In this document: one piece after another, positions 1 to 7,567 of the stretch
Position numbering within the stretch: the first letter of the stretch is position 1
How the letters are laid out: each line of letters opens with the position of its first letter
Origin: Clostridiales bacterium
Lineage (GTDB): Bacteria; Bacillota; Clostridia; Saccharofermentanales; Saccharofermentanaceae
Direction of reading: 5' to 3'
Length of the DNA stretch: 64,000 nucleotides
Assembly: GCA_017617995.1 (NCBI GenBank)
Contig: JAFZVE010000048.1
Location: 17,509 to 81,508 of the forward strand
Program-made: the position numbers and the translations under genes
Notes under the pieces: generated by a model
Database searches by the model: none
What the model was told of the DNA's origin: nothing
Seen by the model: the letters and a program-made list of their open reading frames with translations, nothing else

Positions 1-1
1 G

Positions 2-661
2 TCTCCATATATTCTCCTGCCGCTCAAGATCATCTTCTTCCTTCCTTTCCTCGAGATGGGGATCATCTACAGGAAGTACCTCGAGAAGAAACATGAGGCG
101 ATGCCTGCGGGAGCGAAGATCGCACTTCTTCTCAGTCTGCTGATCACAAATATGGTACGCATGCTGTATCTGCCTATGCCGTACGATGTGGCTTTTGACG
201 CCCTGGGGGAGATGATGGGATTCACCAGCCCCTTCACCATCACGCCGATGGTGTCCTCGATCGTCGGGATCCTGTTCTGGCTGACACTTGTCGATCTGGT
301 CGGCAAACCCTTCTATGAGAGTAGATTCGTCAATTATATGTCGGCCAATACTTTCTGGATTATGGGTCTGCATATCGCTTTCTTCAATATCCTGAACTGT
401 ATCCTGATGTTCATAAACAACAATCTCATCGAGCTTCGGTTCTTCAATGTGGAGTTTTTCCAGATCACGGAATGGTACTTCTGGGACTTAAGTCCGAATC
501 TCAAGCTCCTGTATCTGACTGCCGGTATACTTGGTCCTCTGGGACTTAAATGGATCTACGATATGCTGTTCTCTTTGCCCGCCAGAATAAAACGGGCAGG
601 AAACGGAGGAGAAGGAAGCAATGAGCCGGAAAATCCGGATAAATCGGGAAACGAAGGATAA
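2..661 (+). CDS. Acyltransferase-like membrane protein, C-terminal part (5' end outside window)
   Basis: The frame is open from base 2 without a stop, so the gene enters from the left and only about 220 C-terminal codons are visible. Several hydrophobic segments are separated by short loops, and a stretch near FWIMGLHIAFFN resembles the last transmembrane helices of integral membrane acyltransferases (acyltransferase 3/OpgC type). The protein ends in a hydrophilic tail rich in Gly, Glu and Asn. Such enzymes transfer acyl groups to extracytoplasmic sugars or polymers. The catalytic His-containing N-terminal part is not in the window, so the family call is tentative. A lipoprotein gene follows 23 bp downstream. 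Confidence 0.5.
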   Translation, partial: SPYILLPLKIIFFLPFLEMGIIYRKYLEKKHEAMPAGAKIALLLSLLITNMVRMLYLPMPYDVAFDALGEMMGFTSPFTITPMVSSIVGILFWLTLVDLVGKPFYESRFVNYMSANTFWIMGLHIAFFNILNCILMFINNNLIELRFFNVEFFQITEWYFWDLSPNLKLLYLTAGILGPLGLKWIYDMLFSLPARIKRAGNGGEGSNEPENPDKSGNEG

Positions 662-684
662 CAATTCAACAGGAGGTTTGGAAT

Positions 685-1293
685 ATGAGGAAAAAAGTCT
701 ACGGGAAAGCATCGAAATGTGCCGCACTGGTTCTGGCACTGATCTGCATGGTGTCGATTCTTCCGGGTTGCAATGTTTATAGCGGCGAATGGAAGGAATA
801 CGGGGATTTCACACTCAAGTTCAATGAGGGGAAGAGCCGGGCCATGGCTGCGGAATGGAAGTGGGACGGAGATCTGGATAATACCGTCATCGAGATCCCG
901 GATAAGTACGAAAATACCGTCATCGATGCGCTGGGCGGCCCTCTTGGGTCCAATGCCCCGATGAAGTCCTTCCAGGTCATGTCGGACTGTGAACTTCAGT
1001 TCAAAGGTACGGACCCGGAGAAATATAAAGATGTGGAAGTGTCCTTCGACGAAGTGGTGTTTACCTTGAAAATCGGGAAGAATATCAAGACGGTTCACAT
1101 GAATTACAATGACCGCGAGGATTTCGACTACAACTGGGTGGGGATCGAGAAGGAAGATGGCAGTGTCGTCTTCTACCGTGTCTACTTCGAGGTAGAGTGC
1201 GATGACGAGAATAAGACTTATTTTTCGAAAGATGGGAAACTCTATCAGAAGAAAAATAAAGAGAAGGTATCGGGTCTCCTGTATACAGATTGA
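685..1293 (+). CDS. Lipoprotein of unknown function
   Basis: A 202-residue protein preceded by an AGGAGG site nine bases before the ATG. Lys/Arg at the N-terminus, a hydrophobic core (residues 12-25) and lipobox LPGC with Cys29 predict a lipidated, membrane-anchored extracytoplasmic protein. The mature part is polar, beta-rich in appearance and alternates acidic and aromatic residues; I recognise no domain. It sits 23 bp behind the acyltransferase-like gene and is probably co-transcribed with it. Gene reality is well supported; function is unknown. Confidence 0.8.
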   Translation: MRKKVYGKASKCAALVLALICMVSILPGCNVYSGEWKEYGDFTLKFNEGKSRAMAAEWKWDGDLDNTVIEIPDKYENTVIDALGGPLGSNAPMKSFQVMSDCELQFKGTDPEKYKDVEVSFDEVVFTLKIGKNIKTVHMNYNDREDFDYNWVGIEKEDGSVVFYRVYFEVECDDENKTYFSKDGKLYQKKNKEKVSGLLYTD

Positions 1294-1358
1294 GTTTTCG
1301 TAACCTGAGATTCTATTTGAAAAGGACGTTATGGAGAAACTGATTATTCCTCCTCGTC

Positions 1359-2300
1359 TTATGCGCTCCGCGTATCGTCGAAGCCGTGAAGGCCTTCTTC
1401 GACGGGTGCGTAGGCTGCGTGATAGATGTCGAGTACGATGCCGACAATCTTGCCTTCACTGTTGAAACGGATTCCGAAGTACCCGTTGTGATGCAGAGCG
1501 AAACGCGCCGGGCAGTAGAAGACTATGCCGCCTTCGTCCGGATACTCAAACCATCCGGCGTAGAAGGTGCGCGAGCGGTCGTTGATGAAGTAGTGCGCCA
1601 TGTCATCCTTATCCTGCTGATCCAGAGCTGCATATACGTCCGGATCCCACAGGTAGCTCCATTCACTCTCATCCGGGATCTCGTACTTCGGGTCTCGGTC
1701 CGTCGCAGTGTGGTCCAGCGTATAGAGGGAGACCAGCGCTTTGATCGCCTGATTGGCTTCATATCTTCCCGGGTGATAGATCCCGGCTGCAGTGAAGGGG
1801 TAGTCGCGCTCTTCCGTCTCACTCCTGTCGGTAATGTCGATGGAGTAGATGCCGATTATACGCTCGTCTTCGTCGTACTTCAGATACTCGGTCCAGTTGA
1901 CCATATACTCATGCTCCCCGATGGTGAAGAAACAGTAAGCGTGAAGTTCCCAGGTATTCTTGCCTTTCTCGATATGCTCTGTGGAAGATTTGTTGTCCTG
2001 ACCGGCTTTGATTTTCTCTCCGCCACATACGGCAAAGAGATATTCGATCCCTTCGTCAAGATCCGAAGCCCGTGAACGCGCACGTGGAGAGAAGAGCTTG
2101 CGGATCGCCTTGGCGTCTTTCTTCTCCATTGCTTCGAAAAAAGCACTCTCAAATGCCTCGCAGTGCTCCGCTTCGGTCTTCATCTGGTTCGATAGAAGCC
2201 CGCTGCGGTCAAGAACAGAGCACGCCGATGTGGTGGCGAGGACCATCACAAGAAGAATGGCCGTGATACGTGAAAGTCTTTCTCGGGTCGTAAGGATCAT
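1359..2300 (-). CDS. DUF5104-type lipoprotein
   Basis: A 313-residue lipoprotein on the minus strand. I chose the ATG at 2300 rather than the longer upstream frame because it directly precedes a signal peptide ending in TTSAC (lipid-modified Cys27) and because an extended -10 promoter lies just upstream. The mature part begins with a helical segment (FESAFFEAMEKKDAKAIRKLF) typical of NTF2-like DUF5104 lipoproteins found in Clostridia. A C-terminal region rich in aromatic and acidic residues follows. The biochemical role of this family is unknown; a surface-exposed sensor or binding role is only a guess. It is divergent from the DUF4037 gene. Confidence 0.7.
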   Translation of the reverse strand: MILTTRERLSRITAILLVMVLATTSACSVLDRSGLLSNQMKTEAEHCEAFESAFFEAMEKKDAKAIRKLFSPRARSRASDLDEGIEYLFAVCGGEKIKAGQDNKSSTEHIEKGKNTWELHAYCFFTIGEHEYMVNWTEYLKYDEDERIIGIYSIDITDRSETEERDYPFTAAGIYHPGRYEANQAIKALVSLYTLDHTATDRDPKYEIPDESEWSYLWDPDVYAALDQQDKDDMAHYFINDRSRTFYAGWFEYPDEGGIVFYCPARFALHHNGYFGIRFNSEGKIVGIVLDIYHAAYAPVEEGLHGFDDTRSA

Positions 2301-2329
2301 ATGTATTCCATCCGTATTTATTTTAGTAC

Positions 2330-2338
2330 AGTATATCA
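2330..2338 (-). promoter_or_regulatory. Extended -10 promoter for the DUF5104 lipoprotein
   Basis: On the minus strand the sequence reads TGATATACT, a TGn-extended -10 box, about 30 bp ahead of the chosen ATG at 2300. No good -35 box is visible, as is common for extended -10 promoters. Confidence 0.5.
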
Positions 2339-2411
2339 GAACCGGATAAAGACAGTGTGACAGAAGAACTCTGTGTGAGGAGGGAGGCTTCATCGTGGTG
2401 ATGGGTGAATG

Positions 2412-2420
2412 TGGTATACT
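2412..2420 (+). promoter_or_regulatory. Extended -10 promoter for the DUF4037 gene
   Basis: TGGTATACT lies 32 bp before the ATG at 2453. It faces away from the promoter at 2330, giving a divergent pair about 80 bp apart. Confidence 0.5.
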
Positions 2421-2452
2421 CAATCTGAAGATCGTGGGGAGGGGCGTAAGCG

Positions 2453-3409
2453 ATGACGCAAGCGGAATCAGATGTGAGAGCGAAAAACCGGCGCTTCTAT
2501 GAGGAACGTGTGGCGCCGATGATTGCCGCGCAGTTCGGCGAATATGCTTCCCGTATTGCAGTAGGAATCGCCGGAGAAGGCTCGGACTGCTTCGGCTTTG
2601 CCGATGAGATCTCCCGCGATCACGACTTCGGAACGGGCGTGTGTCTGTGGATCCCGACAGAAGATATGGATGTGTACGGGAAGGCGCTCGGGACTGCGTA
2701 CGAGGCGATTGTTGCGGAGAAAGGCCGTTCTTTCTATACGGACCGGCTTCGTGAACGAAGGGGTGTCATGACGATCCATGATTTTTTCTCCAATATCCTT
2801 CGGATCGACTGTGATACGGATGCCTCTATGATGAGCGAGCAACAGTGGCTGAGTCTTGATCACGCGTGTCTTGCGACCGCGGTGAATGGAGAAGTGTATC
2901 GTGACGATCTCGGTGCTTTTACCAGGTTTCGGAATCTTCTTCTGAATTATTATCCGGACCGGATCTGGCGGATCCGGATCGCCGAGAAGATGCATGACTA
3001 TTCCGCTTCCCTTCAGGTGAATTACGCCAGATGTATGACGCGGCGCGATATTGTCGCGGCAGAACTCTGTAAGACGAAAGGCCTCGAAGCGGCAATGGAA
3101 CTCTTCTTCCTCTTAAAGAGAGTCTACCCGCCCTATTACAAGTGGACATACCGCGCGCTGGAGAACATCGACGAGAAAGGTGACTTTTCCGCCCGTATAC
3201 GTGAACTGGCAGCGCTTCCCTGCAGTACGGAGGCCTGGGAGGACACACGATATCACCCGAACCGCCAGAACTTCAAGGATCGTATCGTCTCCATCTCGGA
3301 GGATATCGGTTATGATCTTGCGGAGATGATGAAACTTCAGGGGTTGACGAACAATATGCACCCGTATCTCGAGTCCCATGTCCGCCGGGTGCTGCAAGAA
3401 GCGATTTGA
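2453..3409 (+). CDS. DUF4037 protein (nucleotidyltransferase-like)
   Basis: A 318-residue soluble protein with GGGGAGGGG upstream of its ATG. Residues around 40-62 read GEGSDCFGFADEISRDHDFG, the hallmark of DUF4037 proteins, which resemble nucleotidyltransferases with a GS...D.D core. The remainder is helical and includes a conserved-looking ELCKTKGLEAAMELFFLLKR segment. No signal peptide or membrane segment is present. The substrate is unknown; some relatives sit near antibiotic-modifying or regulatory genes, but nothing nearby settles the role. The next gene begins within 25 bp of the stop and is probably co-transcribed. Confidence 0.75.
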   Translation: MTQAESDVRAKNRRFYEERVAPMIAAQFGEYASRIAVGIAGEGSDCFGFADEISRDHDFGTGVCLWIPTEDMDVYGKALGTAYEAIVAEKGRSFYTDRLRERRGVMTIHDFFSNILRIDCDTDASMMSEQQWLSLDHACLATAVNGEVYRDDLGAFTRFRNLLLNYYPDRIWRIRIAEKMHDYSASLQVNYARCMTRRDIVAAELCKTKGLEAAMELFFLLKRVYPPYYKWTYRALENIDEKGDFSARIRELAALPCSTEAWEDTRYHPNRQNFKDRIVSISEDIGYDLAEMMKLQGLTNNMHPYLESHVRRVLQEAI

Positions 3410-3432
3410 TTGCACGGAGACATGGATCGGAA

Positions 3433-4404
3433 ATGAGAACGATATCAGAAAACGAGAGCAACAAGATTCAGGTATTGCGTGGATTATCCATCATTGCCGT
3501 CGTTATCATCCACAACTTACCCGGCGGGATGATGCAGGTGCTTTGGAGACCTTTTTTCAACTTCCCGGTCGGTTGTTTCCTGTTCTTAAGCGGGATGCTG
3601 TCGGATGCGGCGAGATGGAAACCGGGAAAACGGATTCTTAAGATTCTGGTGCCATATGTCATCTGGACTTTCATTTATGTGATGATGAGCGGGTACAATC
3701 AATTACACCTTGTGCCGGGAGCATTCCTCCGGCATCTTATTCAAGGGGATACGGTAGCGGTTATGTATTACGTCTTTGTATATTGCGAACTGACACTTCT
3801 TATCCCGCTTGTAGATAAACTGGCAAGATCCAAGTACAGATATCTCGGGTTCGTCATTTCTCCGTTGGAGATTCTTGTCATGCGGTTGCTGCCGCTTGTT
3901 TTGGGATACGAGATGAATAGTACTGTGCGCATCGTTATGGAAGTGTCCTGCCTCGGATGGTTCACTTATTTCTATCTGGGATATATGATCGGGAACGAGC
4001 TTCTCAAGGTGAATCTTCCCACAAGAACGCTGCTTTTATGGTTAGTAGCAGCAGTGGTACTTCAGATTTGTGAAGGTTACTGGTATTTCCGGATGGGCGC
4101 CGGAAACGGCGGGACACAGACGAAACTATCTGTACTGCTCACCGGAACGGCAATCATTTTATTGTTCTACCGATACATGTCTTCGAAAGAGACACCGACA
4201 TGCCAAGTGCTTAAGAGACTCGGTGACCATTCTTTCGGTATCTTTTTCTCGCACCTCGCAGTAATGGTGATATTGCTTCAAATCCCGTACTTTTCTCAGA
4301 TTCCCTGGCCTGTTAAAGCCATAGTCACTCTGGTATTGTCGTATTGCCTTGTAGCAATTGGAAGGAAGCTTCTTGGAAAGAGCGGAAAGCTTTTAGCTTT
4401 CTGA
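3433..4404 (+). CDS. Acyltransferase 3 family membrane protein
   Basis: A polytopic protein of 323 residues with about ten hydrophobic segments. The N-terminal IQVLRGLSIIAVVIIHNLPG carries the Arg and His pattern (RGLSI...VIIH) of the acyltransferase 3 family, which move acyl groups onto extracytoplasmic carbohydrates. The ATG at 3433 is preferred over an in-frame TTG at 3406 because GGAG lies 13 bp upstream and the family N-terminus begins just after it. It follows the DUF4037 gene closely and may share its promoter. A GAAAGC/GCTTTC hairpin overlaps its stop but lacks a T-tract. The acceptor is unknown. Confidence 0.8.
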   Translation: MRTISENESNKIQVLRGLSIIAVVIIHNLPGGMMQVLWRPFFNFPVGCFLFLSGMLSDAARWKPGKRILKILVPYVIWTFIYVMMSGYNQLHLVPGAFLRHLIQGDTVAVMYYVFVYCELTLLIPLVDKLARSKYRYLGFVISPLEILVMRLLPLVLGYEMNSTVRIVMEVSCLGWFTYFYLGYMIGNELLKVNLPTRTLLLWLVAAVVLQICEGYWYFRMGAGNGGTQTKLSVLLTGTAIILLFYRYMSSKETPTCQVLKRLGDHSFGIFFSHLAVMVILLQIPYFSQIPWPVKAIVTLVLSYCLVAIGRKLLGKSGKLLAF

Positions 4405-4550
4405 AGCAGAGAGTGGGCGGGCTATATTCTCTCGACGCAGTGACGAGTTGATTTTTCGATCAGTTATTCATATCATGAGTTCAGGTAATAAGCATAGAGC
4501 AGGGCAGACTGGAAGTTGTCTGAGCTTTGTGGTATCGGGGAGAGTGGGAA

Positions 4551-5171
4551 ATGAAAAAATGGAGAATCGCACTGGCTTTTCTTATGGCAAGCCTTCTGAT
4601 GCTGACGAGCGGTTGTCTTCTGATGCTGACTCCGAAGAAGAAAACGACGGATAAGTCAAGTGATAAGAAGACCGGCCAGAAGGAAAAGAGCGACAGAAAA
4701 TCATCGGAAGATGGTGTCGTTGAGATGGAGAAAGAGTTCGGTACCTACGAGATCAAAAGCGGATGGGTCGAGGTCGATTCCCAGTCCATGGCGCCGGATA
4801 TCTTCACCTATTGTGTGGAGGGAAATGAGAACAGCAAGACTCCACCAAACAATATTGTGGTTCGCCACGATAAGAATCAGTATTCCAAAGACCAGCATGT
4901 GGATTTCAGTGCAGCGATCCTTCAGCAGATCAAGGGCCAGGCCGCAAGTTACGGCGGGGAGGCTCATATGGAAGGCTACGGTGAGATCAACGGATGCATG
5001 GTCTATCAGTTCGTCTATGAGTGCGATCCGTATTGCGTACAGTGGTATTTCTGTGGCGAGAAGGAGTATGTCATGGTCGGGATGACGATCTTTGATGAAG
5101 AAGAATCCAAGAGTGACAATATCCGGGAAGTAGCACAGGGTATCGTCGACAGTTTTATCTGGGCAGAGTGA
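4551..5171 (+). CDS. Lipoprotein of unknown function
   Basis: A 206-residue protein with signal peptide and lipobox LTSGC (Cys22). A Lys/Ser/Asp-rich linker (about residues 28-55) probably spans the cell wall. The C-terminal ~140 residues form a compact domain (EKEFGTYEIKSGW through VDSFIW) that looks like a small alpha/beta ligand-binding fold, but I cannot name it. The start at 4551 is chosen over an upstream ATG at 4527 because it gives a proper signal peptide and follows a purine-rich GGGGAGAGTGGGAA. The sugar kinase gene begins 10 bp after its stop. Confidence 0.75.
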   Translation: MKKWRIALAFLMASLLMLTSGCLLMLTPKKKTTDKSSDKKTGQKEKSDRKSSEDGVVEMEKEFGTYEIKSGWVEVDSQSMAPDIFTYCVEGNENSKTPPNNIVVRHDKNQYSKDQHVDFSAAILQQIKGQAASYGGEAHMEGYGEINGCMVYQFVYECDPYCVQWYFCGEKEYVMVGMTIFDEEESKSDNIREVAQGIVDSFIWAE

Positions 5172-5181
5172 GGTGGCAGAG

Positions 5182-6093
5182 ATGGAGCGACAGGCACAAG
5201 CATATCTATTCGGACAGATCCTCGGGACACATTCGTTTCTCCTGAAGGACGGGTTCCTGAAACCGGATGAATACTCGGAAATCAAGGAACAGTACTTCCT
5301 TCCCGGAGGAGAAACGGGAACGGCAGCAACGGTGCTCGATTCGCTGGGCGTTGCCGTACGGATGGATGGTCCCTGGATCGGAACGGAAGTGGCGCCGATG
5401 CTCCGCGATTTCTATAAAGATAAAAATGTAGATCTTTCTTCGCTGACTTATACAGAGGATAAAGGGGTCATGGACTATGTCGTGATTGCGGGCCTTGTGC
5501 GCTCGCCGATGGGGCGTTTCCAGGCGCTCTTCTCGTCGGGAGAAAGATGGTGGAATATTCCCCAAGAAAAGGATATTCTCGGCTGTAAGGCGGCAGCTGT
5601 GGATCCGTTCTTCGGCGCGGAGTCGCTGCGTGTAGCTGAGCTCTGTCATGCACGCGGAATCCCGTTTGTCACGATCGACAGCCGTCACGACTCACTTTTG
5701 CACCGCCTGGCAGGAGTGAATGTCGTATCCAAAGAGTGCACATCCGCGAACTATGCCGACTTGTCTCCCGAGGAGATCGTGAACCTTATGAAGGAAGAAA
5801 CCGACGGTCTTACGATCCTCACACAGGGCGGCGGTGACATGCTCTACGCGCGCAAGGGCGGACCGATCCGATCCATGAAACCATTTGAGGTCGAAGTCCG
5901 AAGCACTCTCGGTGCAGGTGATACATTTAAGGCCGGGTGTGTCTATGGCTTGATTGAGGGCTTCTCCGATGAGAAACTGGTTCAGTTCGCCAGTGCGTGC
6001 TCAGCGATCGCGATCTCGAGATTCCCGCTTCCGCTTCACCCACCGACGCTTCCTGAAGTACAGGCCCTGATCCGGACCAGAGATATCGGATGA
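5182..6093 (+). CDS. PfkB/ribokinase-family carbohydrate kinase
   Basis: A 303-residue cytosolic kinase. The C-terminal motif TLGAGDTFKAG carries the anion hole and the catalytic base Asp247, diagnostic for the PfkB family. The N-terminal half has the LPGGETGTAATVLDSLG segment that normally contacts the sugar. The family phosphorylates sugars or nucleosides with ATP; the substrate (ribose, fructose, ketodeoxygluconate or other) cannot be read here. ATG 5182 is favoured over GTG 5173 because GAGGTGG lies five to six bases before it. It follows a lipoprotein gene by ten bases, which suggests co-transcription but gives no pathway. Confidence 0.85.
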   Translation: MERQAQAYLFGQILGTHSFLLKDGFLKPDEYSEIKEQYFLPGGETGTAATVLDSLGVAVRMDGPWIGTEVAPMLRDFYKDKNVDLSSLTYTEDKGVMDYVVIAGLVRSPMGRFQALFSSGERWWNIPQEKDILGCKAAAVDPFFGAESLRVAELCHARGIPFVTIDSRHDSLLHRLAGVNVVSKECTSANYADLSPEEIVNLMKEETDGLTILTQGGGDMLYARKGGPIRSMKPFEVEVRSTLGAGDTFKAGCVYGLIEGFSDEKLVQFASACSAIAISRFPLPLHPPTLPEVQALIRTRDIG

Positions 6094-6169
6094 GACATGC
6101 GAGACCGTTCTTGAACCTGTGACAGCCCGGACTTCCCCTGCAGAGCACTCCTGGGTGAATCTTTGCTTC

Positions 6170-6199
6170 TTGTCTTAGGTGGCGGTGGTCTTGTATACT
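6170..6199 (+). promoter_or_regulatory. Promoter for the acidic-stalk lipoprotein
   Basis: TTGTCT and TATACT are separated by 18 bp, and the ATG is 48 bp downstream at 6247. The match to a housekeeping promoter is moderate. Confidence 0.45.
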
Positions 6200-6246
6200 T
6201 AAGTGTAGAAGAAAAGAAACAGAAGATGATGAGGAGGATTTCGAAA

Positions 6247-7152
6247 ATGTCTAAAACGAAACAACGTAAATGGAAAATGCCAATCGTTCTGGTACTCGTC
6301 CTGTCGTTTGTCATGGCTCTTACGGGATGTATCCAGTTCGAAATGTCGACGACGGTGAACCGTGATGGGACCGTAGATATCCACATCCTTTATGCGACGA
6401 TCGATATGTCTTCGATGTCTGATGATTCGAGTTCGGGCAGTATGGATACGACCGGAAGCATCGAGACCACGAGACAGAATCTCGAGGCGATCGGCTGGAA
6501 GACCAAGGAATACAAAAACAACATCAACGGTACGGATTACATCGGATTTGAGTGCGCCAAGAACGGAATCAACATTGACGATATCGAGTCCGAGATCAAG
6601 CAGGCCAGCGACAAGGGTCTGGGTATTTCCGGATTTACGCTGAAGAAAGATGGCGACAAGTATATCTTTAACTGGGATATCTCTTCCAGTAACAGTGATC
6701 TGGAGTCGCAGGGCCTCGATGCATCCACGATCGCAGGCTATGGCGGATACATGAAGATCTCCCTGTCTGCTCCGAATGGTACGCTCAGCAATAATGCGAC
6801 TACTGTTTCCGCCGATGGAAAAACACTCGAGTGGGATCTGTTCTCCTGCACCGAGTCTCCGCATGCCGAGTTTACCCTCGATGTAGTCGACGACGATGAC
6901 GACGAAGATGATGAGGATGAGGACGACGAGGACGAAGACGATGAGGACGAGGATGAGGATGACGATGAGGATTCCGGCAAGAAGTCCAAGAAGAGCAAGA
7001 ATTCTAAAAAGAGTGACAGCGATGACGACGGTATGCCGGTATGGGTGATCGGCCTGATCATCGGTGGTTCGGTTCTCGTAGTCGCAGCGGTAGTCGTGAT
7101 CATTATCGTTGTGGTAAAGAAGAAAAAGAACGGTGATTCTACAGCGGCGTAA
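6247..7152 (+). CDS. Lipoprotein with acidic stalk and C-terminal membrane helix (LppM-like)
   Basis: A 301-residue protein. The ATG at 6247 is chosen because AGGAGG lies nine bases upstream and a signal peptide with lipobox ALTGC (Cys28) follows directly. Residues 28-205 form a beta-rich domain starting CIQFEMSTTVNRDGTVDI, resembling LppM-type lipoproteins. A run of about 30 Asp/Glu residues (about 214-243) and a Lys/Ser stretch follow. The protein ends in a hydrophobic helix (about 263-290) and KKKK. It would be tethered at both ends: a lipid at the N-terminus and a helix at the C-terminus. The acidic stretch could bind cations or act as a wall-spanning spacer. Function is unknown. Confidence 0.75.
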   Translation: MSKTKQRKWKMPIVLVLVLSFVMALTGCIQFEMSTTVNRDGTVDIHILYATIDMSSMSDDSSSGSMDTTGSIETTRQNLEAIGWKTKEYKNNINGTDYIGFECAKNGINIDDIESEIKQASDKGLGISGFTLKKDGDKYIFNWDISSSNSDLESQGLDASTIAGYGGYMKISLSAPNGTLSNNATTVSADGKTLEWDLFSCTESPHAEFTLDVVDDDDDEDDEDEDDEDEDDEDEDEDDDEDSGKKSKKSKNSKKSDSDDDGMPVWVIGLIIGGSVLVVAAVVVIIIVVVKKKKNGDSTAA

Positions 7153-7471
7153 TGACCTGAAACCGGTCTGATCCGGGCGGGGAACTGCAGAAACATAGGT
7201 GTGTGATGTAGCCCGCTGGTATAGAAGCCTTGCAACAGGTTTTCGCATCTGTTAGTATCAAGAAGAAAGAACTCCGTGACAGTGCTTTTGGCGCGGAGGA
7301 ATGAATCTGATAGAAGGAACGCGAAAGGCGCGTCTTGGGTAGACCAATGAGAAAGTGATGATACTTGAAGGATACACATTTACGGAAAAGACCCGGGGAG
7401 GGTCATCCTGTGTGCGCTTTCATGGAATCATCGCGGCCGTTCCTTTCCGAACCGGAATATAGGAGAATCGT
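7153..7471 (+). ncRNA. Hairpin-rich leader or small structured RNA upstream of the ABC-F gene (candidate)
   Basis: This 319-nt stretch has no convincing gene but many local complementary arms: GCGGG 7177-7181 with CCCGC 7212-7216; CTTG plus AACAG 7229-7238 with CTGTT and CAAG 7249-7262; CTCCG 7272-7276 with CGGAG 7294-7298; ACGCG 7319-7323 with CGCGT 7329-7333; TTGG 7335-7338 with CCAA 7344-7347; GACCC 7390-7394 with GGGTC 7400-7404. That density suggests a structured RNA, either the 5' leader of the ABC-F gene or an independent RNA. I cannot match it to a known class, and covariation was not tested. Confidence 0.4.
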
Positions 7472-7567
7472 GTGAGTCTGTTTCTGCGTGCGCGGAGACA
7501 GACTCATCTCTTATGTGACACCTCCCGACGGGCAGAAAGAGGACATCTATGGCACAAATCAAAGTAA
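7472..7567 (+). CDS. Candidate leader peptide ORF overlapping the ABC-F start
   Basis: A GTG-started frame of 31 codons with AGGAG six bases upstream (7461-7465) runs through a strong hairpin and ends 19 bases inside the ABC-F gene. Leader peptides are a known way by which ribosome-stalling antibiotics induce ABC-F genes, so the arrangement is suggestive. The peptide itself (VSLFLRARRQ start) is not recognised and its translation is unproven. Confidence 0.25.
   Translation: MSLFLRARRQTHLLCDTSRRAERGHLWHKSK
7474..7505 (+). promoter_or_regulatory. 14-bp stem hairpin just upstream of the ABC-F ribosome site
   Basis: GAGTCTGT pairs perfectly with ACAGACTC and the stem continues with two G-T wobbles to a four-base GTGC loop, giving 14 consecutive pairs. 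No T-tract follows, so it is not a simple terminator. It lies 44 bases ahead of the ABC-F start and could expose or hide the downstream translation start. Confidence 0.55.

Noticed and set aside
4385..4401. Terminator at the end of the acyltransferase gene
   Set aside because: A perfect GAAAGC/GCTTTC hairpin, but the stem is short and no T-tract follows.
6738..7379. Minus-strand 213-codon poly-Ser ORF
   Set aside because: It is the antisense reading of the GAC/GAT/GAG run encoding the acidic stalk; the plus-strand gene has a lipobox and ribosome site.
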